From assembly GCA_965247015.1 (NCBI GenBank), contig CBDFGG010000003.1, positions 124,001 through 188,000 on the forward strand: a DNA stretch of 64,000 nucleotides. Direction: 5' to 3'. The position numbers and the translations under genes were made by a program. Positions 9,418 through 18,336 of this stretch are shown here, in pieces (the stretch's first letter is position 1; each line of letters begins with the position of its first letter). The notes under the pieces are model-generated. The model worked only from the letters and a program-made list of their open reading frames with translations. It did no database searches and was not told where the DNA came from. Source of the DNA: JAIXWP01 sp965247015. GTDB lineage: Bacteria; Bacteroidota; Bacteroidia; Flavobacteriales_D; Sanyastnellaceae.

Positions 9418-10881
9418 ATGTTGAAGCAAACCTTACAACAAAAATTACAGCAGAAGTTATCTCCTCAACAAATTCAATTGATGAAGATGCTTCAAATTCC
9501 GACGATGGAATTAGAGCAACGCATCAAAGAAGAAATGGAGATCAATCCTGCTTTGGAAGAAGGTGCCGATGAAGAGGTCAATGACGATGCAAAGACGATG
9601 GAGGAAACAGAAGCTGAAATCGAAGCTGATAATTCTAAAGACAGCGAAGACTTTGATATACGTGACTACATCGATGAAGACGATATCCCTGAATACAAAC
9701 TTTACACAAATAACTACAGCAGTGATGATGAAGACCGCCAAAGCCCATTAGGTGCAGGTGGCTCTTTTCAAGATGCTCTTTTCTCTCAATTAGGTCTTCG
9801 TGATCTTACAGAAAAAGAAATTCAATTAGCGGAATACCTCATCGGAAACCTAGATGAGTCGGGTTATTTGAGAAGGGAACTTCCATCCATTGTAAACGAT
9901 CTTGCATTCACCTCAAATATTTCTTCTACTGTTGAGGAGTTACAAGGTGTTCTCGACATCATACAAGATCTCGATCCAGCAGGAGTTGGAGCAAGAGATT
10001 TAAAGGAATGTCTTTTAATCCAAATAAGAAGAGTTGAAGAAAAAGATGAAGATGTTGATTTAGCAGAAGTAATCATTTCGAAATACTTCGATGAATTTAC
10101 CAAGAAGCATTACGAAAAAATTTCGAAGAAACTAGAGCTTGATGATTCTGAATTGAAGCCAGCAATTGACTTCATTCTTCACTTGAATCCAAAGCCTGGT
10201 AATAGCATGATGGAGTCGTCACGTACCATTCAGCACGTGACACCCGACTTTCTATTGACAGTAGAAAATGATGAGTTGAAACTCACTTTGAATAGCCGAA
10301 ATGCTCCAGAGCTAAAAATTAGTAGAGAGTATAAAGAAATGCTCCACCACTATTCTAAGACCAAAACCGTAGAGCAAAAAGATAAAGATGCCATGATGTT
10401 TGTCAAGCAAAAAATTGACAGTGCAAAATGGTTTATTGATGCGATCAATCAGCGAAACCAAACGCTGCTCTTTTGTATGCAAGCAATCGTTGATTATCAA
10501 AAAGAATTTTTCTTGAGCGGAGATGAAACGAAACTCAAGCCGATGATTTTGAAGGATATTGCTGATCGTGTTTTTATGGACATCAGTACTATTAGCCGTG
10601 TAGCAAATAGTAAGTACATCCAAACACCTTACGGTACCTTCTTATTGAAATTCTTCTTCTCAGAAAGTCTCTCAACGGATGAAGGAGAAGAAGTTTCTTC
10701 ACGAGAAGTGAAGAAGATTTTGAAAGATGCTATTGAAGCGGAACAAAAGCGCAAGCCATTGACCGATGAGAAGCTTGGTAAACTATTAAACGCAAAAGGA
10801 TATAACATTGCGCGCCGCACTGTAGCTAAGTACCGCGAACAATTAGGAATTCCTGTAGCTAGACTCAGAAAGGAATTATGA
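9418..10881 (+). CDS. rpoN: RNA polymerase sigma-54 factor
   Basis: The 487-residue protein directs RNA polymerase to -24/-12 promoters and needs AAA+ activators. The N-terminal Gln/Leu-rich region I (LKQTLQQKLQQKLSPQQIQLMKM) contacts activators. An acidic region II follows (residues about 50-100, many Asp and Glu). The core-binding domain and a DNA-binding domain come next, with the RpoN box ARRTVAKYRE close to the C-terminus. The length is usual. It follows asnS by 25 bases and overlaps the next gene by 4 bases (ATGA), so the two downstream genes are translationally coupled. No sigma-54 activator is in the window. Confidence 0.97.
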   Translation: MLKQTLQQKLQQKLSPQQIQLMKMLQIPTMELEQRIKEEMEINPALEEGADEEVNDDAKTMEETEAEIEADNSKDSEDFDIRDYIDEDDIPEYKLYTNNYSSDDEDRQSPLGAGGSFQDALFSQLGLRDLTEKEIQLAEYLIGNLDESGYLRRELPSIVNDLAFTSNISSTVEELQGVLDIIQDLDPAGVGARDLKECLLIQIRRVEEKDEDVDLAEVIISKYFDEFTKKHYEKISKKLELDDSELKPAIDFILHLNPKPGNSMMESSRTIQHVTPDFLLTVENDELKLTLNSRNAPELKISREYKEMLHHYSKTKTVEQKDKDAMMFVKQKIDSAKWFIDAINQRNQTLLFCMQAIVDYQKEFFLSGDETKLKPMILKDIADRVFMDISTISRVANSKYIQTPYGTFLLKFFFSESLSTDEGEEVSSREVKKILKDAIEAEQKRKPLTDEKLGKLLNAKGYNIARRTVAKYREQLGIPVARLRKEL

Positions 10882-11495
10882 TCATTCGCTTAGCCAAAAT
10901 TTTATCACTCATATTTCATCCACTTTGGATGCCTTTGATTATTTATATTTTGGTAAGATGGCTAGATCCATACTATATCGCGCCCACACAAGCAGATAAT
11001 TTCGTACTTCTTCTTTTAGTGGTAAATATTATTGCTCCAGCCGTTTCGATCTTAATTATGATCAAGTACGGCTTGCTCAGCGACATTGAACTTCGCAATA
11101 GAAAAGAGCGATTTGGCCCATATCTTTTAGTTATTTTCTACTACATATTAAGCTATACGATGCTTAAATGGAAAGGCCCTATTCTCCCTCCTGAAGTATT
11201 TAGTTTCTTCGTTTCGGTGATTCTATCTTTAGTAGTGTCGCTAACGATAAATATGTTTTGGAAAATATCTGTGCACCTTCTTGCGCAAGGAGGAGTCTTC
11301 GGAACATTGCTCGCTTTGAACTCACTTCACAAATCAGATATTACTGTCTTTCTTATGCTATCGGCTATTGGCGCGGGTTTGACGGCCTATTCGCGTTTGA
11401 AATTAGAGGCACACACACATGGACAAGTCTACGCAGGATTCTGCTTGGGTGCATGCATGAACTGGCTAGTGATTAGCCAGAAATTTATGATTTGA
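10878..11495 (+). CDS. Multi-pass membrane protein, PAP2-like
   Basis: This 205-residue, very hydrophobic protein has about five or six predicted membrane segments. KISVHLLAQGGVFG and RLKLEAHTHGQVYAGFCLG resemble the divergent histidine motifs of the PAP2 (phosphatidic acid phosphatase) fold seen in Bacteroidota membrane proteins. The canonical KxxxxxxRP and PSGH motifs are absent, so catalytic activity is uncertain. Translation is coupled to rpoN through ATGA. Its last 11 bases overlap the end of the convergent galE. The substrate is unknown; a lipid phosphate such as undecaprenyl-PP or lipid A would be a guess. Confidence 0.65.
   Translation: MIIRLAKILSLIFHPLWMPLIIYILVRWLDPYYIAPTQADNFVLLLLVVNIIAPAVSILIMIKYGLLSDIELRNRKERFGPYLLVIFYYILSYTMLKWKGPILPPEVFSFFVSVILSLVVSLTINMFWKISVHLLAQGGVFGTLLALNSLHKSDITVFLMLSAIGAGLTAYSRLKLEAHTHGQVYAGFCLGACMNWLVISQKFMI
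11462..11480. other. Perfect 7-bp hairpin at a convergent gene junction
   Basis: CTGGCTA and TAGCCAG flank a 5-base loop just before the overlapping stop codons of the PAP2-like gene and galE. No strong T-run follows on either strand, so terminator function is only possible. Confidence 0.3.
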
Positions 11496-12510
11496 TTTGT
11501 TCTTTCGCTTGAAGTTGTTGCTCCCAATTCCAAGCATCTCTGAGACCTTCCTCAATTCCTAGTTCAGTTTTCCAACCGAGCAAACGTTCGGCCTTATCGA
11601 CATTGGCCCAAATTTGCTCAACATCACCACTTCTTCTTGGTCCTGTTTTATAGTTGAGGGCCTCACCCGTTAATGCTTCAAATGCTTTTACCACCTCTAG
11701 TACTGAATTACCTCTACCCTGTCCGAGATTGAAAATCTCATAAGTAGTATCAGCATTGATTAACCATTCCAGTGCAGCAAGGTGCGCTTTAGCTAGATCC
11801 ACCACATGTATGAAATCTCGAATACACGAACCATCGGGCGTAGAATAATCGGTGCCGAAAACGGTGAGCGTATCTCTTTTTCCAATAGCAGTCTGTGTTA
11901 TGAATGGAACGAGATTATTAGGAACGCCATTAGGCAATTCACCAATAATGCCTGTTGGGTGAGCTCCTATTGGATTGAAGTAGCGCAAAATTGCTGATTT
12001 AAGCGCAACCTTTGAATGGCAAACATCCTTGATCATTTGCTCGCATACTACTTTGGTATAGCCATAGGGAGATGCAGCATTTTTATCAGGGCTTTCTTCA
12101 GTCACTGGAAGTTGTTCAGGCTGACCATATACAGTACAAGAACTTGAAAAGACAAGATTATGCATATCAAACTCCGCCATGATCTCAAGGAGAATGGCCA
12201 AGGACCCGATGTTGTTAGAATAATACTCCAACGGTTTGTCTACCGACTCTCCTACCGCTTTAAATGCGGCGAAATGAATGACCGCTTCAGGCCTTTCTAT
12301 TTCAAATACTTGACGGAGTGCCTCTCTATTTCGACAATCAATTTCGTAAAAATTTGGAACCTTTCCAGATATCTCCCGTATCCCGTCCAAAACAGAGATG
12401 TTCGAATTGGATAGATTATCCACGATCACAGGATCATACCCCGATTGAATCAATTCAATGACGGTATGTGAGCCAATAAAACCGGTTCCACCTGTTACAA
12501 GGATTTTCAT
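11485..12510 (-). CDS. galE: UDP-glucose 4-epimerase
   Basis: The 341-residue extended SDR enzyme interconverts UDP-glucose and UDP-galactose (possibly also the N-acetyl forms), feeding LPS or exopolysaccharide synthesis. It has the NAD-binding GGTGFIGSH motif (residues 7-15), the catalytic Ser in FSSSCTVYGQP, the YGYTK Tyr-x-x-x-Lys pair, and RYFNPIGAHPTG. The length is typical of GalE. It is transcribed alone, and its 3' end overlaps the convergent PAP2-like gene by 11 bases. Confidence 0.95.
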   Translation of the reverse strand: MKILVTGGTGFIGSHTVIELIQSGYDPVIVDNLSNSNISVLDGIREISGKVPNFYEIDCRNREALRQVFEIERPEAVIHFAAFKAVGESVDKPLEYYSNNIGSLAILLEIMAEFDMHNLVFSSSCTVYGQPEQLPVTEESPDKNAASPYGYTKVVCEQMIKDVCHSKVALKSAILRYFNPIGAHPTGIIGELPNGVPNNLVPFITQTAIGKRDTLTVFGTDYSTPDGSCIRDFIHVVDLAKAHLAALEWLINADTTYEIFNLGQGRGNSVLEVVKAFEALTGEALNYKTGPRRSGDVEQIWANVDKAERLLGWKTELGIEEGLRDAWNWEQQLQAKEQIKS

Positions 12511-12538
12511 ACAAGGAGTTAATTTCTGATAAGGCCAA

Positions 12539-12571
12539 CAAAAATAGGCAATTCGAAACTTTTTTTTACAA
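12539..12571 (-). promoter_or_regulatory. Candidate galE promoter
   Basis: Minus-strand TATTTTTG (12539-12546) matches TAnnTTTG. A TTG at 12569-12571 lies 22 bases upstream as a possible -33 element. The box is about 28 bases from the galE ATG. Confidence 0.45.
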
Positions 12572-12632
12572 AAATGAAACCTTTGAAATGAATAAATAGT
12601 AATAGAGCTTCAGACTAACCTAACCTAACAAC

Positions 12633-12998
12633 ATGAACACATCAATGACTTCGCCAAGGTACGACCTGTCGTATCTGAACCAGGTCTTTCAGGGGAATCG
12701 AGAGATGATAGATAATATCATTACGCTCTTTCTTCAGCAAGTACCTGAATATATACGTGAAATGGAGGAATGCGTCAAAAAGAACGAGCCTCTCTCACTA
12801 CATCCTCTTGCGCACAAAGCCAAGTCTTCTATTTCTATGCTTGGCATCAAGGATATGGAATCCGACATCTTACGCATAGAGCATGACAGCAAACACTTAC
12901 GAAATTTAGATGAGCTGCCGAATTTAGTTCACAGGGTAAAAGAGAATTGCCAAATTGTGTACTACCAGCTTCAAGAGCAATTGCAGCGCGCCTCCTAA
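12633..12998 (+). CDS. Histidine phosphotransfer (Hpt) domain protein
   Basis: The whole 121-residue protein is a single Hpt domain. HPLAHKAKSSISMLG carries the conserved HxxKSS core, with His61 as the likely phosphate carrier. Such proteins shuttle phosphate between a hybrid kinase receiver and a downstream response regulator. No kinase or regulator lies next to it, so its partners must be encoded elsewhere. It is monocistronic: the upstream gene diverges from it, and a terminator follows. Confidence 0.88.
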   Translation: MNTSMTSPRYDLSYLNQVFQGNREMIDNIITLFLQQVPEYIREMEECVKKNEPLSLHPLAHKAKSSISMLGIKDMESDILRIEHDSKHLRNLDELPNLVHRVKENCQIVYYQLQEQLQRAS

Positions 12999-13030
12999 GC
13001 GTGCATGTATAAACGATATAGGGTGGAGGG

Positions 13031-13072
13031 CCGCTCTCGGTAAGAACTAGTTTCTGAAGAGGGCGGTTTTTC
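13031..13072 (+). terminator. Rho-independent terminator after the Hpt gene
   Basis: CCGCTCTC (13031-13038) pairs with GAGGGCGG (13059-13066), with one G-U pair across a 20-base loop, and is followed by TTTTTCT. It lies 32 bases past the Hpt stop. Confidence 0.6.
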
Positions 13073-13133
13073 TATTTAAAAATGTTGCTACCTTGCCCCC
13101 GAATCCTAGCTAGTTGAATGTGACTTACGTATT

Positions 13134-14627
13134 ATGTTGTTTTCCTTAACAGACGAAAGAGACTTACGAGAAAGAGGCCTTACCAGTGCAGAGTTGATGA
13201 ATACGATTTATCGTTTTACTCATCAAACTCAGCCCATTCATTTAGATAGACCTTGCACCGCTGGAGATGGAATCTCTATACTAAAAGCATCGGATGCAAG
13301 TAGATATTTATCTCTTTTCGAAAGTGAAAGTCCTAAGAAAACCATTATGAAGTTTGTGCCCGCATCAGGCGCGGCTTCTAGAATGTTCAAGCACATCTAC
13401 CAATATCATCCTGAAAATATTGATCAACTCACTGAAGAGTTTATCATTAACCTAGATCTGTTTCCTTTTTTCAATTTACTGAAAGAAGAATTTTCTAAAG
13501 AAAATATCTCGCTTGCAAAATTGATTGACGAAAATGATTGGGATCGTATTTTCAAAAAAATACTATATACCCCAGGATTAAACTACAGTATTTATCCAAA
13601 AGGATTAATTCCATTTCACAGATATCCTAATGGTGAAATCTTAACTGCATTCGAGGAACATATTCGTGAAGCAATTGATTACGGACGTGAAGCAGATGGA
13701 ACGTGTAGATTGCATTTCACACTCGCTCCACATCAAGTGGATCTTGTTATTTCTTTTTTGGAAAAAAAAGTGGAGGCCTTCCCGTATGAAAAGTTCATTT
13801 TTCATCACAGTATTCAAGCTGCCTCGACGGATACACCTGCAATTGACAAGAATAATGAAGTAGTACGTGATAAAGACGGAAAGATCATTTTCCGCCCTGC
13901 TGGTCATGGCGCTTTGATATATAATCTACAAGAAATTAATGAGGACATTATCTTCATTAAAAACATAGATAACGTTACCACCAGCGATCAAAAAGACGAA
14001 TCTCTTTTTTACAAAAAAGTGTTGGCTGGTCTACTTCTCGATTTGAAGAATCAGTCCGATCAAATTTTATTTGACATTGAAAATAATGTTCCGTCATCCG
14101 TAGAAAAAGGACTTCAGTTTATTGGACAATGGTTCAACTCTGATGTTTCCTACGATATGACTCCAGAACAAGCGCGTCATTATATTCAGCTCCAACTCGA
14201 CCGTCCCATGAGGGTTTGCGGCATGGTGAAGAATGAAGGTGAGCCTGGTGGCGGTCCATTCTGGGTAAAGCTCTCAGATGGGTTTACGAGTAAACAAATC
14301 GTAGAAAAAAGCCAGATCGATCATCACGATTTGAAACAAATGAAAATCCTATCGGAATCAACGCACTTTAACCCGGTTGATATAGTTTGCTCGATTAAAA
14401 ATAGAAATGGAGAAAAATATTCTCTTGTGGATTTCATCGACCATAGTGCAGGATTTATCTCGGAAAAATTCCAAGATGGAAAAGTCATTAAAGCTTTGGA
14501 ATTACCAGGACTTTGGAATGGCTCAATGGCGCTTTGGAATACTGTATTCGTTGAGGTACCGAATTCTACTTTCAATCCAGTAAAAACAGTTAACGATTTA
14601 CTTAGACCCGGACATCAAGTCCTTTAA
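13134..14627 (+). CDS. DUF4301 family protein
   Basis: This 497-residue soluble protein has no signal peptide and belongs to a family known mainly from Bacteroidota, with no established function. The diagnostic stretch is KFVPASGAASRMFK (residues about 70-83), whose glycine/serine-rich loop and Arg-Met resemble the nucleotide-binding loop of sugar-phosphate nucleotidyltransferases. Other conserved-looking blocks are HFTLAPHQ, RPAGHGALIYNLQ, RVCGMVKNEGEPGGGPFW and GFISEKFQDGK. A nucleotidyltransferase-like role is only inference. The gene stands alone. Its last 26 bases overlap the convergent ABC ATPase gene. Confidence 0.8.
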   Translation: MLFSLTDERDLRERGLTSAELMNTIYRFTHQTQPIHLDRPCTAGDGISILKASDASRYLSLFESESPKKTIMKFVPASGAASRMFKHIYQYHPENIDQLTEEFIINLDLFPFFNLLKEEFSKENISLAKLIDENDWDRIFKKILYTPGLNYSIYPKGLIPFHRYPNGEILTAFEEHIREAIDYGREADGTCRLHFTLAPHQVDLVISFLEKKVEAFPYEKFIFHHSIQAASTDTPAIDKNNEVVRDKDGKIIFRPAGHGALIYNLQEINEDIIFIKNIDNVTTSDQKDESLFYKKVLAGLLLDLKNQSDQILFDIENNVPSSVEKGLQFIGQWFNSDVSYDMTPEQARHYIQLQLDRPMRVCGMVKNEGEPGGGPFWVKLSDGFTSKQIVEKSQIDHHDLKQMKILSESTHFNPVDIVCSIKNRNGEKYSLVDFIDHSAGFISEKFQDGKVIKALELPGLWNGSMALWNTVFVEVPNSTFNPVKTVNDLLRPGHQVL

Positions 14628-15240
14628 AATCGGCTACTTCTAATTGTTTATTACAAAATAGCGTTTCTGTTTCTTCCTTATTTGAAGCAACACAGATAAT
14701 TCTATTTAAAGCAAATTCATCCACTAATTTTTGATACCAGAGAATGGCATTTGAATCCAAATGCGATGATGGTTCATCGAGTAATAATATAGTGGCATCG
14801 CTCATAATCGCCAATCCCAATTTTACTCGCTGTTTCATCCCACTTGAATAAAACTTTAATGGTTTATCTATCTGTGCTGACAATCCCATTTTATCTGCTA
14901 CCTCGAGCAAACTCAGATTGTTTTTAAAGCTTTTAAAAGAAGAAAAAAACTGAATGTTTTCGCGAAGTGTGAAGTCTTCATAAAGCGTCATATATGGTGT
15001 CGCGAGTGCCACTTGCTTATAGACATCTTGCACACCAATCATTTGATCATTTTGCTTCCAAATGATTTTCCCTTCCGATGGAGTAAGATAGCCGCTTAAT
15101 ATTTGAAGAAGAGTTGATTTACCACTCCCATTCGAACCAAGAATAGCGATTCGATCATTCTGGACTAGACTCAAAGACACCTTACGGAAGATCCACTCCC
15201 GCTGATATCTTTTGCCAATATTGTCCAGCGATATTTCCAC
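14602..15240 (-). CDS. ABC transporter ATP-binding protein without adjacent permease
   Basis: The 212-residue ATPase has Walker A LGSNGSGKST (residues about 33-42), Q-loop region ATPYMTLYEDFTLREN, a signature reading YSSGMKQRVKLG, and Walker B ILLLDEPSSHLD. The expected H-loop histidine is replaced: the text reads ICVASNKEE where most ABC ATPases have THD or similar. The size and sequence resemble the CcmA-like group of short ATPases, but no ccmB or ccmC is nearby. The start is a GTG at 15240, 9 bases after the lpxA stop, so it is probably co-transcribed with lpxC-fabZ and lpxA. A role in envelope export is inferred from that context only. Confidence 0.85.
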   Translation of the reverse strand: MEISLDNIGKRYQREWIFRKVSLSLVQNDRIAILGSNGSGKSTLLQILSGYLTPSEGKIIWKQNDQMIGVQDVYKQVALATPYMTLYEDFTLRENIQFFSSFKSFKNNLSLLEVADKMGLSAQIDKPLKFYSSGMKQRVKLGLAIMSDATILLLDEPSSHLDSNAILWYQKLVDEFALNRIICVASNKEETETLFCNKQLEVADFKGLDVRV

Positions 15241-15249
15241 AAAAAAGAA

Positions 15250-16029
15250 TTATAGTCCTTGAGGACCGCGAATAATGCCTTTATCAGAAGTACGAATGAA
15301 TTCAAGAATAAATTCCTTCTCTTCAGTATTGGGCAATTCCATTTCAGCAGCGTGGATGGCACGTGAAGTATTGCTATTATGAACGTAGATCATACGATAC
15401 ACGTCTTCAATATGAGCAATTGTTTCATTAGCAAATCCTCTTCTGCGCAGGCCCACTGTATTAACACCAGCAAAGCTTAGTGGTTCGCGAGCAGCCTTGA
15501 TATATGGTGGAACATTTTTTCTAACCAAACTACCTCCAGCGATGAAACAGTGCTGACCAATGCGAATGAATTGTTGAATTGCAACTACACCTTCGATTAC
15601 TACCCAATCATCAATGGTCACGTGACCAGCTATGTTTGCTGAGTTAGCGATGATACAGTTATCACCGATAAATGCATCATGAGCCACGTGCACATAAGCC
15701 ATCAAAAGACAATTTTTTCCAACTTTCGTTTTAAATCTGTCTTTGGTTCCTCTATTGAGCGTGCAGCATTCGCGGATTGTTGTATTGTCGCCGATTTCAG
15801 TAGTAGTGATTTCACCATCAAACTTTAAATCTTGTGGAATTGCAGAGATCACAGCACCTGGGAATATTCTGCAATTTCTGCCGATTCGCGCGCCGTCCAT
15901 GATAGTAACATTGGGGCCGATCCATGTACCGTCGCCGATTTCTACATCACCTTCGATGGTAGTGAAAGCTCCGATGGTAACATTTTGTCCAATCTTCGCT
16001 CTTGGGTCAATCACATTCATTGCGCTCAT
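15250..16029 (-). CDS. lpxA: UDP-N-acetylglucosamine acyltransferase
   Basis: The 259-residue enzyme performs the first step of lipid A synthesis, transferring a 3-hydroxyacyl chain from ACP to UDP-GlcNAc in the cytoplasm. The N-terminal half is a left-handed parallel beta helix of hexapeptide repeats (IGDGTWIGPNVTI, IGRNCRI, VTIDDWVVIEG). The catalytic His is in YVHVAHDAFIGDNCI (residues about 122-136), and the C-terminal helical domain is present. The start overlaps the lpxC-fabZ stop as ATGA, so translation is coupled. This is the usual Bacteroidota lpxC/fabZ-lpxA order. Confidence 0.97.
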   Translation of the reverse strand: MSAMNVIDPRAKIGQNVTIGAFTTIEGDVEIGDGTWIGPNVTIMDGARIGRNCRIFPGAVISAIPQDLKFDGEITTTEIGDNTTIRECCTLNRGTKDRFKTKVGKNCLLMAYVHVAHDAFIGDNCIIANSANIAGHVTIDDWVVIEGVVAIQQFIRIGQHCFIAGGSLVRKNVPPYIKAAREPLSFAGVNTVGLRRRGFANETIAHIEDVYRMIYVHNSNTSRAIHAAEMELPNTEEKEFILEFIRTSDKGIIRGPQGL

Positions 16030-17459
16030 ACAGCTTGCGTGGCATTAGTTTCAGTAACTACTCTATCTCTTACGACTTGAGCAAGCATAGTTGCTTCACT
16101 CACTTCTTTTCCATTGACGTATGCAATTCCTTTCATATTCACTAAACCTCTTCTGATGGGAGATTCAAGGCTTAATTTGAATATGATTGTATCACCGGGA
16201 ATAACTTTCTGCTTGAATTTTACTCCATCAATTTTCATGAAGTAAGTGCTATAGTTTTCTGGATCTGGTACTTGTGAAAGAGCGAAGATCCCTCCTACTT
16301 GCGCCATGGCCTCTACTTGAAGTACTCCTGGCATCACGGGGTTTCCAGGGAAGTGACCTTGGAAAAACGGTTCATTCATGGTCACATTTTTCAAGCCGAT
16401 AACACCGTTCGCATCCATCTCCAAAATTTTATCTACTAGCAAGAAAGGATAGCGGTGGGGCAGCATCTTTTCGATATCGTTGATATCATAAAGAGGCTTT
16501 TGGAAAATATCGAATTTAGGTGATTCGTCTTTTTGCTTTTTAATGAGGCCCTTCAAGATCTTAGCAAACTCCACATTTCCGTGGTGTCCAGGTCTTGCCG
16601 CGAGGATGTGACCTCTGATGAAACGTCCCACTAAAGCGAGATCTCCAACAATATCCAACAGCTTGTGTCGTGCAGGTTCGTTTTCATATTGAAGTTTTAC
16701 CGTATTTAAAACTCCAATGCCTTCTACTTTCACCTCAAGATCTTCCTTTCCTAGAAGTTTTAATATATCCTTGATCTGATCTTCTGTGTAAGGTTGATCT
16801 ACCATCACAATGGCGTTATCAAGACTTCCTCCTTTGATCAATCCATTCTTAGCTAGCAATTCCAATTCGCGTAAAAAAACAAATGTTCTACAGCGAGAAA
16901 TTTCTTCTACAAAGTGGTTGAGCTGATACATGTGCGCGTGTTGTGTACCTAAAATTGGCGAGTTATAATCCACCATTACAGTTAATCTAAACTCTCCACC
17001 GGTAGTAGGAACCGCAAGCATTTCCACGCCTTTCACACTATCTTCAAAGGTGATATTCTCTGTTAAGGTCAGATATTGTCTTTCCGCACTTTGTTCTTCA
17101 TATCCCGCCGCCTCGATTGCTTGAACAAAAGGCCAGGCACTGCCGTCCATTATGGGCACCTCAGGGCCATCAAGCTGGATGAGTGCATTGTCAATCTTGC
17201 AACCATAGATCGCAGATAGCACGTGCTCAGTGGTATAGACGCGTGCTCCATTTTGTTCCAATGTAGTACCACGTTGAGTGGCTACCACCAAGTCTGGATC
17301 AGCCTTGATAATGGGTTGTTCGGGTAAATCTATTCTTTGAAATCTGTAGCCGTGATTTTCCGGTGCAGGTAGAATAGAAAGATTGACAGGCGCCCCTGTA
17401 TGCAAGCCCACACCCGTAAGGTGCACTGCTGATTTAATTGTTCGCTGCTTAGAACTCAT
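16026..17459 (-). CDS. lpxC-fabZ: Bifunctional UDP-3-O-acyl-GlcNAc deacetylase / 3-hydroxyacyl-ACP dehydratase
   Basis: The 477-residue protein is a natural fusion common in Bacteroidota. Residues about 1-310 are LpxC, the committed zinc deacetylase of lipid A synthesis: KSAVHLTGVGLHTG, a Zn-binding His in TTEHVLSA, and HKLLDIVGDLAL with a second Zn-site region, then GHHGN. Residues about 325-465 are FabZ of fatty acid elongation: LPHRYPFLLVD contains the catalytic His, followed by FQGHFPGNPVMPGVLQVEAMAQ. Fusion links the two competing users of 3-hydroxyacyl-ACP. It heads the minus-strand lpx unit. Confidence 0.97.
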   Translation of the reverse strand: MSSKQRTIKSAVHLTGVGLHTGAPVNLSILPAPENHGYRFQRIDLPEQPIIKADPDLVVATQRGTTLEQNGARVYTTEHVLSAIYGCKIDNALIQLDGPEVPIMDGSAWPFVQAIEAAGYEEQSAERQYLTLTENITFEDSVKGVEMLAVPTTGGEFRLTVMVDYNSPILGTQHAHMYQLNHFVEEISRCRTFVFLRELELLAKNGLIKGGSLDNAIVMVDQPYTEDQIKDILKLLGKEDLEVKVEGIGVLNTVKLQYENEPARHKLLDIVGDLALVGRFIRGHILAARPGHHGNVEFAKILKGLIKKQKDESPKFDIFQKPLYDINDIEKMLPHRYPFLLVDKILEMDANGVIGLKNVTMNEPFFQGHFPGNPVMPGVLQVEAMAQVGGIFALSQVPDPENYSTYFMKIDGVKFKQKVIPGDTIIFKLSLESPIRRGLVNMKGIAYVNGKEVSEATMLAQVVRDRVVTETNATQAV

Positions 17460-17484
17460 GATGCGAAATTAATCTGATTGACTG

Positions 17485-17492
17485 CGAAAATA
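17485..17492 (-). promoter_or_regulatory. Candidate -7 box (TATTTTCG) for lpxC-fabZ
   Basis: Minus-strand TATTTTCG lies 25 bases upstream of the ATG. It is the same octamer as at asnS, hemE and aconitase. No -33 TTG is seen at standard spacing. Confidence 0.4.
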
Positions 17493-17514
17493 GGTCATTC
17501 GCTGAAACTACTAA

Positions 17515-17544
17515 AAAATAAAAATGCCCCCTGGAAAGGGGGCA
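17515..17544 (-). terminator. Rho-independent terminator for the outer-membrane protein gene at 17568
   Basis: On the minus strand TGCCCCC and GGGGGCA form a perfect 7-bp stem with a 6-base loop, followed by TTTTATTTTT. It lies 24 bases past the stop of the minus-strand gene. Confidence 0.85.
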
Positions 17545-17567
17545 CTTTATGCAATATCATAACCATC

Positions 17568-18239
17568 TTAGTTACCCAACATGTAGAATACACCTACAGA
17601 GATTACTTGGTTTGAAACTTTGTCATCTGTATCAAAGTCTGGATCAGCAAGGTTTGAAAGACCTTGAGTCAATCTAGCTTCCACTCCGAAACCAGATTCA
17701 GTTTGGAATCCAAGACCTACATTAATACCAAAATCAGTTCCATTGTAAAATTCTTTTACATCCTCATCAATAGACTCAGAAACACTAACGCTTCCGCCAG
17801 GACCTGAGCTTGAGCTAGTGTAATCTCCAGAAAAATTAGCCCCCATTAACAAGCCAACGTATGGTCCAGCTTTCACATGAAGCTTATCGCCTAGTCTGAA
17901 TCCGATATTAATAGGAACTTCGATGTAGCTTGATTTCAATTTTGCATCGTATTCAGTCTCAACAGTAGTACCTGCGATAGAAGTAGTTGTCTTAGACTTA
18001 TCTGCAGCACCCTTGATAGAAAAGTTCAATTCAGGAGCAAGGAAAAGTTTATCTCCAAGATCAAATTGAAGGGCAGCACCTACATAGAAAGAAGTAAGAA
18101 TTGAAGACTCTTCTACGTCTCCTACTTGGTTAGCGAGGTTAAGACCCGCACGGCCACCAAAGTTTAATTGAGCCGAAGCTACTGTTGATGTCATAACTGC
18201 AGCGGCAGCTACCATCATAGTAATAATTTGTTTTTTCAT
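17568..18239 (-). CDS. Outer-membrane beta-barrel protein (porin-family)
   Basis: The 223-residue protein has a signal peptide (residues about 1-23, ending SAQ) followed by alternating hydrophobic and aromatic strands typical of an 8-strand barrel (LNFGGRAGLNLANQ, FYVGAALQFDLGDKLFLAPELNFS, KAGPYVGLLMGANF). It ends in a strand closing with VGVFYMLGN. This matches the Bacteroidota PorT/OmpW-like outer_membrane_beta-barrel group. The function is unknown. It is a single-gene unit between two terminators or promoters, and one of three small barrel genes within 2 kb. Confidence 0.85.
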   Translation of the reverse strand: MKKQIITMMVAAAAVMTSTVASAQLNFGGRAGLNLANQVGDVEESSILTSFYVGAALQFDLGDKLFLAPELNFSIKGAADKSKTTTSIAGTTVETEYDAKLKSSYIEVPINIGFRLGDKLHVKAGPYVGLLMGANFSGDYTSSSSGPGGSVSVSESIDEDVKEFYNGTDFGINVGLGFQTESGFGVEARLTQGLSNLADPDFDTDDKVSNQVISVGVFYMLGN

Positions 18240-18336
18240 AAATGTACTTTAAGGTTTTGTGACACAAGTATAGTCAAGAATTTGGCTTTAGCAAAAAATA
18301 GGGTAAATCCCGTAGAAATGCCTTCCATTACGCCAA

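Noticed and set aside
14577..14637. Short GGAC/GTCC hairpin at the DUF4301/ABC junction as a terminator
   Set aside because: Four base pairs and only three T are too weak to call.
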